Both the position numbers and the translations under genes were made by a program. A stretch of DNA of 64,000 bases. Source: Punica granatum (Eukaryota > Streptophyta > Magnoliopsida > Myrtales > Lythraceae). This document shows positions 22,586 to 34,375 of this stretch, piece after piece. The notes under the pieces were generated by a model. It did not search any database, had not been told where the DNA came from, and saw only the letters and a list, made by a program, of their open reading frames with translations. The stretch is from the NCBI RefSeq assembly GCF_007655135.1, contig NW_022204359.1, positions 21,983 to 85,982 of the forward strand, read 5' to 3'. The stretch's first letter is position 1, and the number at the start of each line of letters is the position of its first letter.

Positions 22586-25500
22586 TGTACGGACCCGAAT
22601 GTGGACTCTCATCGGGGCCCGCATTGCGCGCTTTTGGATCGCGCGGCTTGGGAGTGTCCACCTTCCCGTGGGGACGCGTGACGGACACGCGTGAGAGAAG
22701 GAGTCGCCACTTATCATTTTACGACCCGTAGGTCGAGGGCGGATAAGTTACCCGAGTCTAGGGGTATGGAACACCTAGTTTGTCGTTAAGGCATTGATCT
22801 GTGCGGAACCGGAAAATCCGTGTTCGGGGGTTCATGTTACGTGCGGGCCTATATCCCGCACGCCCTTTCGGTACTCTGGTTTGCTAGGCTTGCATTTTTG
22901 TTTTATTTACCGCATGAATTAGGCTGCACTCGGCTCACACGTTTTGACACCGTAACTTCGATGAATTAAACGATGTCGGTGGAGAAGCTGAGAGAGAAGT
23001 AAACCCGTGTGTCGGGGAATTGGTTCACAATCTTGCGTTACAGTTCATCGAACCATGGAGGTTGAATCCCTGCATGAACCAGAACCGCGAGTTCTTGGAT
23101 TTTCTTGTATCTGGGCAAGCATTAGACCGATTCGATTAATTCGACTCTCGGAGCGTTCGCTCACCGACTGGAATTCTTATAGAATAAATGTACAAAATAA
23201 AATCCTTACAATGCTCTCGAAAACAATAAATACAAATTACAAATGGCCGAATTCCAGTCGACTCGCGTTCGGTTATTATTCCACTCTAACTCACCGTGAG
23301 TTTAGGGAAAAAGACCGAAGAACTGAAATTCAATGGACGCTCTCACTGAATAGGGCGTTGGACCCTGTGAGTGTTGATTAAGGCGTTGAACCCTGTGCTC
23401 GATGATTAGGGCGTTGAACCCTAATATTATTCGGCCTAGGGATCAGGCTCGACTCGCATGGCAAACAGGGCGGAAAGATAACACGCAACATCTTAATAAT
23501 AGACAAAGTGTTTGTTATTATCGAGTGTACGTGTTTTAACAAGTTGTTAATCCGGGGTATTTTGGCATGCAAATCCTACCCTAGACAAACCAGCACGTGC
23601 CAATGTTTTAGCATTCGGCTTTGTTTTGAGAACCTGACAAAGAGAGTCAAATCTCATGTGTGTGGATTGATTTTACAGTTGTTCTGTATTGTGACACTGA
23701 ATTTCCACTGAATTAGCCAAACTCGTGTTTTGACTCTAGATTTGGAATCTAGAATTCCTCCTAACCATTATCTAGTGTTTGGTTAGGTCGAGTGAAAGGT
23801 TAATCAGCATTTTGCATGTTTTCTGACAGAGATAACCGTTCTAGTTACCCGAGTCTATGTTAGGATGACAGAAACTCATCAGTTAGATAAGAAAAGGCTA
23901 TGCAGATGAACCTGCACCTGAACAGGTAGCCCGTTCTTATCCCGTACTGTAGTGTTTCTGTCATGCTAATCTTAAGAGTGTCGTTGAATTGTGAAATGAC
24001 GATTTTGCCCTTTATTTGAAAATTGTTTTCAGAAAAGGGGAAACATCGCAGTGCGGGCCACCTCGGCCTGTAGCCGGTGTCGACCAATTCCCTGGATCGT
24101 CCAGGGTTATGCAAGAACCCCGAAAAAGCCAAAGAACCGGTCGGTCTGCCCGGAAGTGATCTAGAAAGATCTTCTGCATCATGACCTGAGTTACCTGGAA
24201 TCTGGTAAAAACTCAAGTTGAGACACAGAAGCCCTTTTCAGACGTCCATGCTACATCGGACCGCGCGTTTCGGGTTTTGAAATTGATAAGTTTGAACAGG
24301 GCACTGACATCATTTGACAACTCATCGACGCGAGTTATCAGTTAATGGCCAATTCGTGTAAACTTTATCAGTGTAAAGTGGGTTTAATCATGTGAGCGTC
24401 CCGATTAACCCGTTTGTGGAATTGATGCTTAAGGGTTATGCCGAATGCATTAATTGTGAAAACGATTCACGACTCGACGACCAAGACGATTCCATAAGGA
24501 TCGAGGATAATTTGGTCCAATGACCGAAACTACCCTCATAACCGAATGGACCCGAATGAGTCATCGATACCCGAATCCATGCATGCTTTGTTTTGAAAAG
24601 ACATTTTCATGCGATATTGCGACGATAATGTAAATTGCAAATTACACGAAAGCCGAGAACAGACTCAAAACGGGAAGAGGAAGCCTCATGCAACCCGTAC
24701 GAGTCTAAGAGGCTCTCAGCCACTTCTCTTTGGAGATAGCCGAGAAGTCCCATGGCCCGAATGGGGTTCCACGAGGTTTACCCGTCTCGTTTCGAATCAT
24801 TTCTCGTATGCTCAAACGACAAACATGATAAATGACACGATTAAACGAAAATCGGTATTGCCATGATTTGAATAACGCATTCGAACATGCAAACATGCAC
24901 AAACAAGTTATTTAAGGAATCGATAAAACAATACCGACTTCACGCATGTAAGAAAACACGAGAAGACTCGGGAATCGAACTTGGATCGGGCTAAGAAGGC
25001 CGTTCTTAACCCGAGGAAAGCAAGCCAAGTCTCGGTTACCTCTTCTTGAGGCAAACCCGAGAGCTCTTTTGCTTATTTCGGGTCGGGAATGTCTTCCGGG
25101 GGTCGATCCAAACGTTTCCCGACATGCTCACATGTTAATCGAGGATAAACATGCATGATATAATGTAAAAAGTGCATAAACATGAAGTCTTGCAAGTGAA
25201 CATGCTTTGTGCACCATATTACTCCATAGCCATGCAAATAATGTAAAAAGCCCTAACTCCTCTAAGTCAAGAGTGATTTACCTAGCCTCGGGATACGAGG
25301 AAAGAGTCGGGGAAGTGTTCGAGAGTCTGGTGACTCGGTTGAAAGCTTGAAAGAATGCTCGGGTGCAAGGACATGCACGTTTGGGGAGCTAGGTGCACGG
25401 GAGGCCGGCTGGCGTGCGCGGGCGCGCGGCTGTGCGCGAGGGCGCGCGGCTGGACGTGCGGACGCGCGGCTGTGCGCGCGGGCGCGCTGCTGTGCGCGCG

Positions 25501-27492
25501 TGTGCGCGGCTGGACGCGCGAGTGTGCGGCTACGGGTGCACTGTTCACCCGAGAGCACGATCTTCACCCGAAATGAGGAAATCAACCTCAAATGATGAGC
25601 AAATGACTTCAAACCAAAAATCTAATTTCATGAATGAACTCCTTGGGTCCAAAACATGTGGTCCATGGAGTTTGAGAAGTTTTGAACTTAAGTCGGGATG
25701 ATGAACATCGGCTTCCGACTTAAGAAACTCAAAGCTTTCTTCGGGTTTGCTTCGATTTTTCTCTCTTGGTTTTGAAGTGTTGAAGCTTGCTGGTTCTTGG
25801 CTATGGATTTGAGAGCTTTTCTTGAGGGAGAAAGCTTGTAGAGAGTGTGCAAGAGGAGAAGTCATTATCTTAATCACTTTTGGGCCATTTATAGGCAAAG
25901 CTAATGACACAATTAGCAAAAGCAAGTGCTCTTAACCCCCATGCTTAGAAAATATCAAGCCTCATCCTCTTCCATTGCATTAATGAAGAAGAGATAAGAC
26001 ATTGATGAGCATTGATGAGCATTGATGGAGGCTTGAGTGTTGTCTTCAAACTCTTGGATATTTTCAAGCAAGAGTGCAAGTTGGCTTCTTGCATTGAAGA
26101 AGAAGAAGAAGCTTCTAGAGTAAAGGGTGACTGATCTTGAATAGCCCGTGGGTCCCACGACCGAAGAGGTGAAACCGGGAAAAAGCTCGGGTCTCGATTG
26201 ATCGCGCATTCGAAGTTCGTGGTTTGAGTTGAACGTCGAATTATAGATATACGCGAGGAAATGGATTTAATGAGTCCGAGATTGGCATTTTCCGTGAGTA
26301 ATTGCCAAATGTCTGTATGAGGCTTGGAAGCCGGTTTTGCTCCTTTTATGCATTCAGAGCGAGGTTACCCACTTCTGACAGCATATCTTTTATCTACATC
26401 CCACGTTGGTCATTTTGACATAAATTGTCAAATTACGTGGGCCCTTGTCCCTTAAGCCGGTAAATACAAATATGGAGCCGGAGATGTCCTAGGAGGCCGA
26501 AACTGGATTTCTCAGATTGCTTTCTGAGTTTCTTGGGCGATCCGGAGATTACTGCGATCTCTGTTTGCTGAGATCGGGCCTCTAAGGATATGAAAAGTGC
26601 ATCTGAGCCCCTTAAAGCACTGCTCGAGGGGTCTAGATGAGTTGTGTGATTCATTCCGACAATTCCACATTGAGCCTTGAGAAGGATAGCATTGTGTAAG
26701 GTAAGCATCCGGCGTCAAGTTTCCCCAAAGAGGACCTCCGGATATGGATTTTCACTGAAAATGGCCTTTTGTGCCCCTCGGAGGTTACTCGGGAAATCGT
26801 GAAGGGTTTTGCTGCCTGTTTTGCCCAATTACGAATGTCCGCTGGAGTTTTCAGGGCAATGTAGTGTGAACTTCGTTTGCCGTAATTCCATCAGACCAGT
26901 TTCCGGTTACGCTCTTCCGAAGAAGGGTATGCCCGTTTTGTCGTTCGGAAGTCATTCAGAGTGTCTGTATGGCTTCTAAAAGACAATATGAAGCATTGCT
27001 CGTGCTCTGTATGATTGAGGGGCATGGCCGCATCTGATATTTGGAATTAACTTTTCTTCGAGAAACCGGCATTTTTGGACTTCCACTGAAAAGTTGTCTG
27101 TATACAGAAAGTTGTTCTGTATAGAGCAGATGATTTGCAAAATGCCTTTGGGGACACTTTTCATCTGTTTGGCATTGGAGTGGATTTTTGGGGTCCAATA
27201 TTGGCTATCTTCCGATGATCGAGCGAACTATCGGAAATTAGAACTGTCCGTGTGATATACTAAAAATGCCGGTTTTGGATATTGCTGAGCTCTCTAGTCA
27301 CTCTATTACCCTTTGGTGACCCCTGGAGTCCTTCTGTCATATGCATGTGCCATTTGCCCGATTTTGCCGACTTGAGGATGAATAGTGATTTTCTGCTCTG
27401 TTAAGTCGTTTTTCTGTTTTCTGCTCAGGTTGTGGCTTGGATCATTGCTGATATCATCGTTTGGAAAGGTGAGCCAAAATGGGGTGCTGACA
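22586..27492 (-). repeat. 3' LTR of element B (4907 bp)
   Basis: TGTACGG...CTGACA on the + strand; TATA box (- strand) at 25886-25893. First ~860 bp are like A rather than D; the middle is like D rather than A. No gene; repeated chance frames in it (for example 23860-24216) recur in every LTR copy. Confidence 0.93.
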
Positions 27493-27507
27493 GCTTGCCC
27501 CTCTTTG
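27493..27507 (-). other. Polypurine tract of element B
   Basis: Same CAAAGAGGGGCAAGC as in A, directly before the 3' LTR on the element strand. Confidence 0.85.
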
Positions 27508-27693
27508 ACTGCATGCTCGAGTAGAGGATGCAGCCAAAGACTTCAGAAGCGCCCCAATTTGATAGCAATGATTGACATGGAATTTCCGATAACAGTCTTC
27601 TCCCTCTTACTTTGGATATGTGGGGATGTTATACCTGATGCAGAAATGTAAAAGTCAGGATGAACTTGAGGGGATGGACCCCTAAACAGATAA

Positions 27694-28528
27694 GTAGTCG
27701 GGACGTACCCGAAGTGCAGGAAAGTAGTCGGGACGTACCCGAAATGCAGGAAAGTAGTCGGGACGTACCCGAAATGCGGAAAAGTAGTCGGGACGTACCC
27801 GAAATGAGGGGAAAGTAGTCGGGACGTACCCGAAATGCGAAAAAGTAGTCGGGACGTACCCGAAATGCAGGAAAAGTAGTCGGGACGTACCCGAAGTGCA
27901 GAAAAGTAGTCCGGACGTACCCGAAGGGTTTGCAATATGCACGGGGCGCATACCGAATGAACAACATGGTTCAAAGGCACCTACCCAATGGACTTGCGGG
28001 GTGCGGGGCGTGTTGCCCGGCGGGTTTGCAAGGTGCGGGGTGTTTTGACCGGCGGTTTGCATGGTGTAGAAAAGTAGTCGGGACGTACCCGAAATGCGGG
28101 AAAGTAGTCGGGACGTACCCGAAGTGCGGAAAAGTAGTCGGGACGTACCCGAAGTGCGGGAAAGTAGTCGGGACGTACCCGAAGTGCGGGAAAGTAGTCG
28201 GGACGTACCCGAAGTGCGGGAAAGTAGTCGGGACGTACTCGAAGTGCGGAAAAGTAGTCGGGACGTACCCGAAGTGCGGAAAAGTAGTCGGGACGTACCC
28301 GAAGTGCGGAAAAGTAGTCGGGACGTACCCGAAGTGCGGAAAAGTAGTCGGGACGTACCCGAAGTGCGGGAAAGTAGTCGGGACGTACCCGAAGTGCGGA
28401 AAAGTAGTCGGGACGTACCCGAAGTGCGGAAAAGTAGTCGGGACGTACCCGAAGTGCGGAAAAGTAGTCGGGACGTACCCGAAGTGCGGAAAAGTAGTCG
28501 GGACGTACCCGAAATGCAGAAAAGTAAA
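27694..28528 (-). repeat. 30-bp near-palindromic tandem array, 23 copies, in element B 3' UTR
   Basis: Eight units from 27694 to about 27930, a 150-bp spacer segment (27930-28070), then fifteen units at exact 30-bp steps from 28074. Each unit contains TCGGGACGTACCCGA. Because 30 is a multiple of three, both strands are open in several frames, giving long repetitive but spurious reading frames. Variable tandem repeats before the 3' LTR are known from Ogre/Tat elements and can seed satellites. Confidence 0.95.
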
Positions 28529-29911
28529 TTGCATGGGATGCATTGCAAAAAGTAAATGCAAACGTTGGGGTGTTGCGTGAGGTGTGGAAGGAATCATTGT
28601 GATTCCTCTATCACTGAGCTTGTCCGTGCTGCAATCGATGTGGTGGCAGAATGCTTCGTTACTTGCCAACTGATTGCGATGCAACTGAGTGCCTGGAGTG
28701 CTGCTTTGAAGATTCTTCTTTTGGGTTGAGATTGTCACCCGTCACATGAAGTAGAGATGAATCGATCTTGGGGAGACATCTTCCAAGGAGCTTTGATTTG
28801 TCGGAGGCAGGCGTTGATGCTGGGACGAAGTCATTTCACTGAAGCCTTACCTCTGTGGCAGTGATGCGTTTGATCTGCCGAAAGTCGGGCTCGCCGCTAG
28901 GCGGTTACCTATTGGGCTGCCGGAAACCGGCTTTGCTGTTGAGGAATGATTATGCGTTGCCAGAGGCCAGCTCTGCTGCTTGGGCGGTCATGCTTTGACC
29001 TGCAAGAAGTTCGCCGAAAGTCGGCGTCTTGTATTGCGAGACTCGAGCTCTAAGACAGAGCGCCTACGTATCCCATGGAACCGGGAATCAGAGTCTGTCG
29101 TAGTTCATGCTGTTTGCAGTACCTGTGATCCTGACATTACTAGTAAATCATGTGAGAAATACTAACAAGTGATAGATACAGGTAAGCATGAAAATGTTGT
29201 TGCAACACGCAGATCTTCAGTTTTGGGTCACCTAAGTGACTCGTGAAGAATTTTGCTTTAATAATGCAGATGGGTCTCGTTCTCGGAGGCCTAGATGCGT
29301 GGCCTCCATGGGCTCCCATTAGCTATGTATTGGGCATATCGAGACATCCCCGACAATGCCCTAGCAGCTCTATCGGTTGTTCGACGCACCCGTCGGCTTT
29401 GAACCCTTCTCAATAGGGTACCGTAGGGCGGCTGCATTTGCAACTCGTTTGGAGATTTCTGTTTAGATTTGATCAGACTCGGTTTGACCATTTCCAGAAT
29501 GCTATGACTAGACCTCGAAAAGGAATGTCTGGGATTTCGGCTTTGTAGTAGCCTGTTGAAGGGTGGCTGTGACCCATTTTGGGGTTATGCAAAGACAAAG
29601 AGAAAAGAGAAAGCTTGGGGGAACGCGCTGCCCCAAGCTAAAAGGATACACGAGTTCACGCCTGCAGCGAGATGTACCCCTTTTCCTCTGTTCTTTTGTT
29701 GTGTAGACTATCCCAAACTGCTTGGATGGCACGCTCGGTTTGCCCACTGTGCTTGAGGTGGAATCCGCGCTGAACGGTTGAGCTGTATTAGAGAGCTGAT
29801 CGAGGATCATGTTGGAGTAGATAATCTGGCCACTTCCGTTGAGGATCCCTAGTTCGCACGATGTGCGAGGAACCAGTGAGTCATTTTTATCCATCTCTCG
29901 TTTAACTCTCC

Positions 29912-30065
29912 TTTTGCTACGGTCACCCACCTCGGGGCTGTACCTCTCAACCTAAAGGGGATGAGCTCTCCTTTTGCCACGACTGCCCTAGAGGGTTTCC
30001 GGTCGTGCCTCTCTTTTGCCCTAGCTTTTGCCTAGGCCGCCCCAAAAGGGGTTTTCGACCTAGCG
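29912..30065 (-). other. Hairpin cluster in element B 3' UTR
   Basis: Three consecutive units, each led by CTTTTGC: a weak stem TACGG with CTGTA (one G-T type pair), CACGAC with GTCGTG, and CTAGG with CCTAG around an inner CCCC-AAAA-GGGG. The D copy (48662-48815) pairs better in the first two. Confidence 0.6.
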
Positions 30066-30731
30066 GGCTCGATTCTTTTATCTCTCGAGTTTGTAAGGGC
30101 GAAGGGTTCGAAGGATTCAACCTCCGAGTGCATTGTGTTCTGTCTCAGTCGAGGAGTTGTGTCTGCTGCTTCCCCCTTTTATTTTTTATTTTTTTATTTT
30201 TTTTTCGGGGTTTATTGACTGCTTTTAAATTGGCGGGGCCGGTGCTTTTGGTGAACGTCGGCGTTGCCTTGTTTTGTTCTTTGGCGGGTTTTTCCCGCGT
30301 CTTTTCTCTCTCTCTTCATTGGCGGGTTTTTCCCACTTCTTTTCGCTCTGTTTTTTTTTTCTTTGCAGCTGGGGTTTGTTTTGTGCCCCGTGTCTTTGTT
30401 TGAAACTCCTCGACTTTGTATCGCCGAGGCCACTTTGGTGTGCTTTGCCTCGTGGAGACTTGTTGTGTGTTGCTAGCCCTATTTTGTGAGGACCGGCTTT
30501 CTTGGAAGTTTGACTCCCGTGCACTCGAAAGTTGAACTTCGCGTCATTTGCCCTTGCAATCTTCAGGTGAATTCCCCTATAGTCTAGAAGGAAAATACAA
30601 AATTGCCATAGGGAATCAGTGGCCGGGGTTGTCTTGGTGCTTGTTGTGGAGGAGGCCTGGTCTTGACGCAAATGACCAGGAGCCTTTCCAACGTCACTTG
30701 CTGGAGTGACCCACTATGGCGACCTCGGGAC

Positions 30732-30896
30732 GAACTTCCACCAGGGAGGCCCCAGTGTACGTCGCTTGCCGAGGTTGTGTTGGCGCGAACTTCAACCGGG
30801 GATGCCCCAGTGTACGTCGCTTGGAAAAGTTGTGCTAGTGCGAACTTCAACCGGGGATGCCCCAATGTACGTCGCTTGGAAATGCTTATCGTGGGT
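30732..30896. repeat. 55-bp tandem repeat, 3 copies (element B)
   Basis: Units begin GAACTTC at 30732, 30787 and 30842 and contain GTGTACGTCGCTTGG or a close variant. Same array at 49480-49645 in D. Confidence 0.85.
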
Positions 30897-32527
30897 GGAT
30901 GATGTCCGAGGTGTTCTCGGTGCAAGTGTTGAACGCGAATGCCTCGGTCTTTATCGTCGATGTGACTTGTGGTGGGCGGTTTGTGCAACTGTCGCCCCTG
31001 ACCGTCTCATGTCGTCAATGTCAATTGAAATGGTTGTGTTGATGGCATATGGCTCGCTCAGTTGTTTTTGTCTTTAGCTTTGTAGGGGGTACCTCCGTGC
31101 CGAGCCCCTTCCCTGTCAAAGTATAAGGGAGGAGGCTCGAGAGGAGTTCTCGGAAGGCGTGAGCTTGTGCATCACTCTTCGCCTGTGACCGGCGTGTCCC
31201 TGTAAAAGATGACAAAGAAGATGGTGTGTTAGGCGACTATGCGGGGGGATATGTGGTAAGAAATATGGGGTGGACCCATGGGAAAATCCCTTTTGTCCCG
31301 CACGCGACCCATGGGGTGTCGCGTGTGGATGACATTTGTTTCCGGGAATGTAGTCATCACCACTCTAGAGTGGTTAGACCATGACTGAGGTCACATAAGC
31401 ATGTTTTCCCTAATTGCGAGTAGGCATGAGCAGCCGTCTTAGGGAAGGCTCGAGGAGCCGGGTCCCATGAGGACAGGTGAGTCGAACAGGTCCAACAGAA
31501 CTAATAGGGCGTCTTCAAGACTGTCCTAATGCTCCATTGAAGGATGTGTTCATGTCGAGAGCCCATTTGTGGGAATGCATTTGAATGAAAGCAACAGAGA
31601 GTTTAAAGAAAACTGCGCGTGTTGCCCCAGTATTCAATCAGTGACCCCAACGGAGGTGGATGAGATCCATTGTTTTGATCGGAGGCATGATCGTGCTGGT
31701 ATCTCCTACGACTGAGGGTTGGGTCATGCTTTGTTTGTGGAGCTGTCACTTTCGGTCTTTGTAGTGGAAGGATTAGACTTGCTCCTCGGAGTATCGCTTG
31801 GATGAATTTGAATCCAAGTCGATTTTTGGATTTCAGATGAGCCTGGAAGCAGTAAATGCGAGGCGTCAAAACCTAAAGGCAGTAACTGCCGGGCTGGAGC
31901 CCAAAAGTGGGGCCGAAGCTCGATAGTGGCCGAAGCCCAAAAGTGGGGCGAAGCCCGATGCGGGGCCAAAGTCCGATGCGGGGCCAAAGCCCGATGCAGT
32001 AAATGCGGGGTCGATAGGAAAGTGCAAGAAATGTGAAAGCAAAGGTCAATGCTAGGGAATAGCGCAGGGCGCTGCAAGGCGGTGACTCTGATTTGCTTGC
32101 GGTATTGCTCTGTGGAGCAAGGATGGGGACTTAGTGTTGAAATCCCAAGGAGCCGGATGAGAGACGTTTGTTGTCTCAATTGTGGTCGCTCAGTATTTAG
32201 GCTGTCTTCTTGTTGAGAATTTCCTGCAATAGGAAAAGAAAACAATGAAGGAGCATGAACTGTTCAGGATTTCAATGCAAGAGTGTAAGGAAGCGAACTG
32301 GCCTAGTAGGTGTCGTGCGAGCACACCGAGAGACATGCATTGATTCTTTGAGCGTGCGTGTATGAGTTAGTGTGAACATGCTTGGACATGTATGAGGCAC
32401 GCTTAATCGTTGGTAGATGCGTGGGGTCATGTGGAGAGATGTGCGTCCAATCATGAGATGATGCTCTCTGTTAGTAAGAAGTTGTTGTTGGTTAGTTTCG
32501 CCTTGGAAGGTGGGTCAGCCCTCGGTC

Positions 32528-33056
32528 CATAGCTCGCCTTGCCATGGAGGAAGAGTGAAGGCCGCAGGTGGCCTGCCCGCGAAGGTTGGCACGACTCGCC
32601 GGTCATGTGGGGTGGGTGGCCAGGATGGACGGCTTCTGGTCATAGCACATCTCGCTATGGAGAAGTGAAGACCGCGGGTGGTCTACCCGCAAAAGTTGGC
32701 ACGACTCGCCTGCCGTGCGGGGTGGGTGGCCGGGCTGGACGGCTTCTGGTCATAGTACATCTCGCTATGGAGAAGTGAAGACCGCGGGTGGTCTACCCGC
32801 GACGGTTGGCAAGACTCGCCGGTCATGTGGGGTGGGTGGCCGGGATAGACGGCTTCTGGTCATAGTACATCTCGCTATGGAGAAGTGAAGACCGCGGGTG
32901 GTCTACCCGCAAAGGTTGGCACGACTCGCCTGTCGTGCGGGGTGGGTGGCCGGGCTGGACGGCTTCTGGTCATAGTACATCTCGCTATAGAGAAGTGAAG
33001 ACCGCGGGTGGTCTACCCGCAAAGGTTGGCACAACTTGTCTATCGTGTGGAAATGC
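32528..33056. repeat. 110-bp tandem array, 5 copies (element B)
   Basis: Units start with CATAG at 32528, 32641, 32751, 32861 and 32971; the first is diverged and 113 bp long. Element D has only two units (51277-51470). Confidence 0.9.
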
Positions 33057-33268
33057 GTTGTAGCCGCAAGACAATAAATATATCAAATGTATGCAATGCA
33101 TGAGTTTTGAAAGCTAATGTTGTCGTTCGCATCGATTCAAAGAGTTTAAAATACAATGCAGTTTGGAAAATAAATCCTTAAGTCGATCTTCCATCCCGCT
33201 CGGGGCACAAGTGAACATTGCCACGGAAAACACCAATTCCAGGCGAAAGCCTAGTGGAGATATCTATC

Positions 33269-33802
33269 CTAAGATAGGTGGGGACCTCCATGGGTCCTCT
33301 TCTTGGATCTCTCCAAGGTAGCGTTCGCACGTGCCAACTCCTGATCGCGTCTCTGTAACTCGGCGCGTGCTTGTGATTCGATAAAGCAGAGAAGTTTCGT
33401 GGTTACTATCTCAATGCCTCCGGAGTATGCAAGTTCGGCATGCAGTTGATATCTGTGCACCCTGAGTAGGCGCGAGACTAAGACCAATCGAGTAGTACGG
33501 AGGTTAGGCTCCACAATGCCGTGGGAAATAGCAGTCCTGCCAATGTGGGTCCGATACTCCTCAATGATAGGCGTAAGCTCTGTACCCTGAATGTTGAAGA
33601 CCGCATGGGTTGGATCCCAGAACGTCACAGCTGCTCCTAGGAAATTCCAATCTACTCGGCGTGTGGAGAGCATGGGCACATCTCCGACGAAGGAAGTGAT
33701 ATAGTTTCGGTCAATTTGACGCAAGCTGGTCCATATGTGACTGATCTGTTCAAGCGGTGGCGTGATTCTGTCGAGCTGCAGAAAGGAAGCCGAATGCGAC
33801 AT
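33269..33802 (-). CDS. Element B ORF1, internally deleted but in frame
   Basis: 177 residues. The first ~145 match the N-terminal part of the element D ORF1 (51688-53178) and the last ~30 match its C-terminal end; 957 bp (319 codons) between them are missing. Breakpoints coincide with the 10-bp sequence CGCGTGCTTG, found at both edges in D (near 51783 and 52739). The frame is kept and no stop intervenes. The N-terminal domain is diverged from that of A (for example FLGAAVTFWDPTHAVFNIQGTEL against the corresponding stretch in A). No enzymatic motif is seen; function unknown. Confidence 0.75.
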   Translation of the reverse strand: MSHSASFLQLDRITPPLEQISHIWTSLRQIDRNYITSFVGDVPMLSTRRVDWNFLGAAVTFWDPTHAVFNIQGTELTPIIEEYRTHIGRTAISHGIVEPNLRTTRLVLVSRLLRVHRYQLHAELAYSGGIEIVTTKLLCFIESQARAELQRRDQELARANATLERSKKRTHGGPHLS

Positions 33803-34353
33803 CCCTTACCAAGATGTAAAGAAGATCAGCTTAGGACTCATCAATGCGAATGACACCCTAATTTTGAAAACTGTATGATGCATGAGTGCGAAAAATAAAT
33901 GCCCATGGCTTAATAAAATTACAAGTTACATGTACACCGCTCTTGAAATGGAAAAGACTCAAGTGGCTCGTAGGCCGACTTGATAGACTGTTGCCGAAGT
34001 CGGGTAGAAGGCTTGCATGGAAGCATAGCACGATGCATGGTTCAGTGCTACAGGGACCGTGCTACCTAGGGATGGAGGCCCCCAACTCAAGGGTATCAAT
34101 TCCTTGAAATCGGGCGGGATTCTTTTCAAGGCCTAAGCGACAGTCGAACCGCGCGCCGTACCCCAACTTCGAACCCCTGTCTAACCTAGCTTCCTAGATT
34201 GCCGCTCGTGGGATTTCAAGCGTGGTACCTAAATCCACTAGAATGATGCAATGCGAGTGCAGAAAAGTAAATGTGCAAGAAAAGTAAATGTACGGAAAGC
34301 GATAAATAAACATGCAAGCAAGCAAACGGATCGAGCCTGAACCCACTAAGTAT
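33803..34353 (-). other. Untranslated leader of element B
   Basis: Nearly identical to 53179-53730 in D. No gene. Confidence 0.6.
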
Positions 34354-34372
34354 GTCCCCAGTGGAGTCGCCA
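34354..34372 (-). other. Primer binding site of element B
   Basis: Same 19 bases as in A, 3 bases from the LTR end. Confidence 0.8.
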
Positions 34373-34375
34373 AGC

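Larger units (their letters stand above)
28529..32527 (-). other. Non-coding interior of element B
   Basis: Bases 28555-28720 are related to the 3' UTR of A; the rest has no visible match to gag or pol. It is nearly identical to 47300-51276 in D. It contains short degenerate repeats with GCCGAAAGTCGG-like motifs (28875-29030), a hairpin cluster (29912-30065), a T-rich tract (30170-30205), three 55-bp repeats (30732-30896) and GGGGCC(A/G)AAGCCCGAT-type repeats (31890-32010). A 140-codon - strand frame at 29508-29930 (MGDRSKRRVKREMDKNDS...) persists in D but resembles nothing I know. Confidence 0.7.

Noticed and set aside
23860..24216. 118-residue frame repeated at 35640, 42400 and 55029
   Set aside because: It is repeated only because it lies in the LTR of B and D; no family features, and it is absent from the A LTR.
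27694..28528. CRISPR-like array of 30-bp repeats
   Set aside because: Repeats are head to tail without unique spacers, in plant retroelement DNA.
27930..28580. Long open frames with VVGTYPKCGK or SSRDVPEVRK repeats on both strands (also 46157-47305)
   Set aside because: They exist because the 30-bp repeat length is a multiple of three and lacks stops. Several frames on both strands are open at once, with no start context or conserved protein.
30005..30476. Phe-rich, membrane-like + strand frames (also 48755-49238)
   Set aside because: They come from a T-rich tract on the strand opposite to the element transcript; frame length changes between B and D by small indels.
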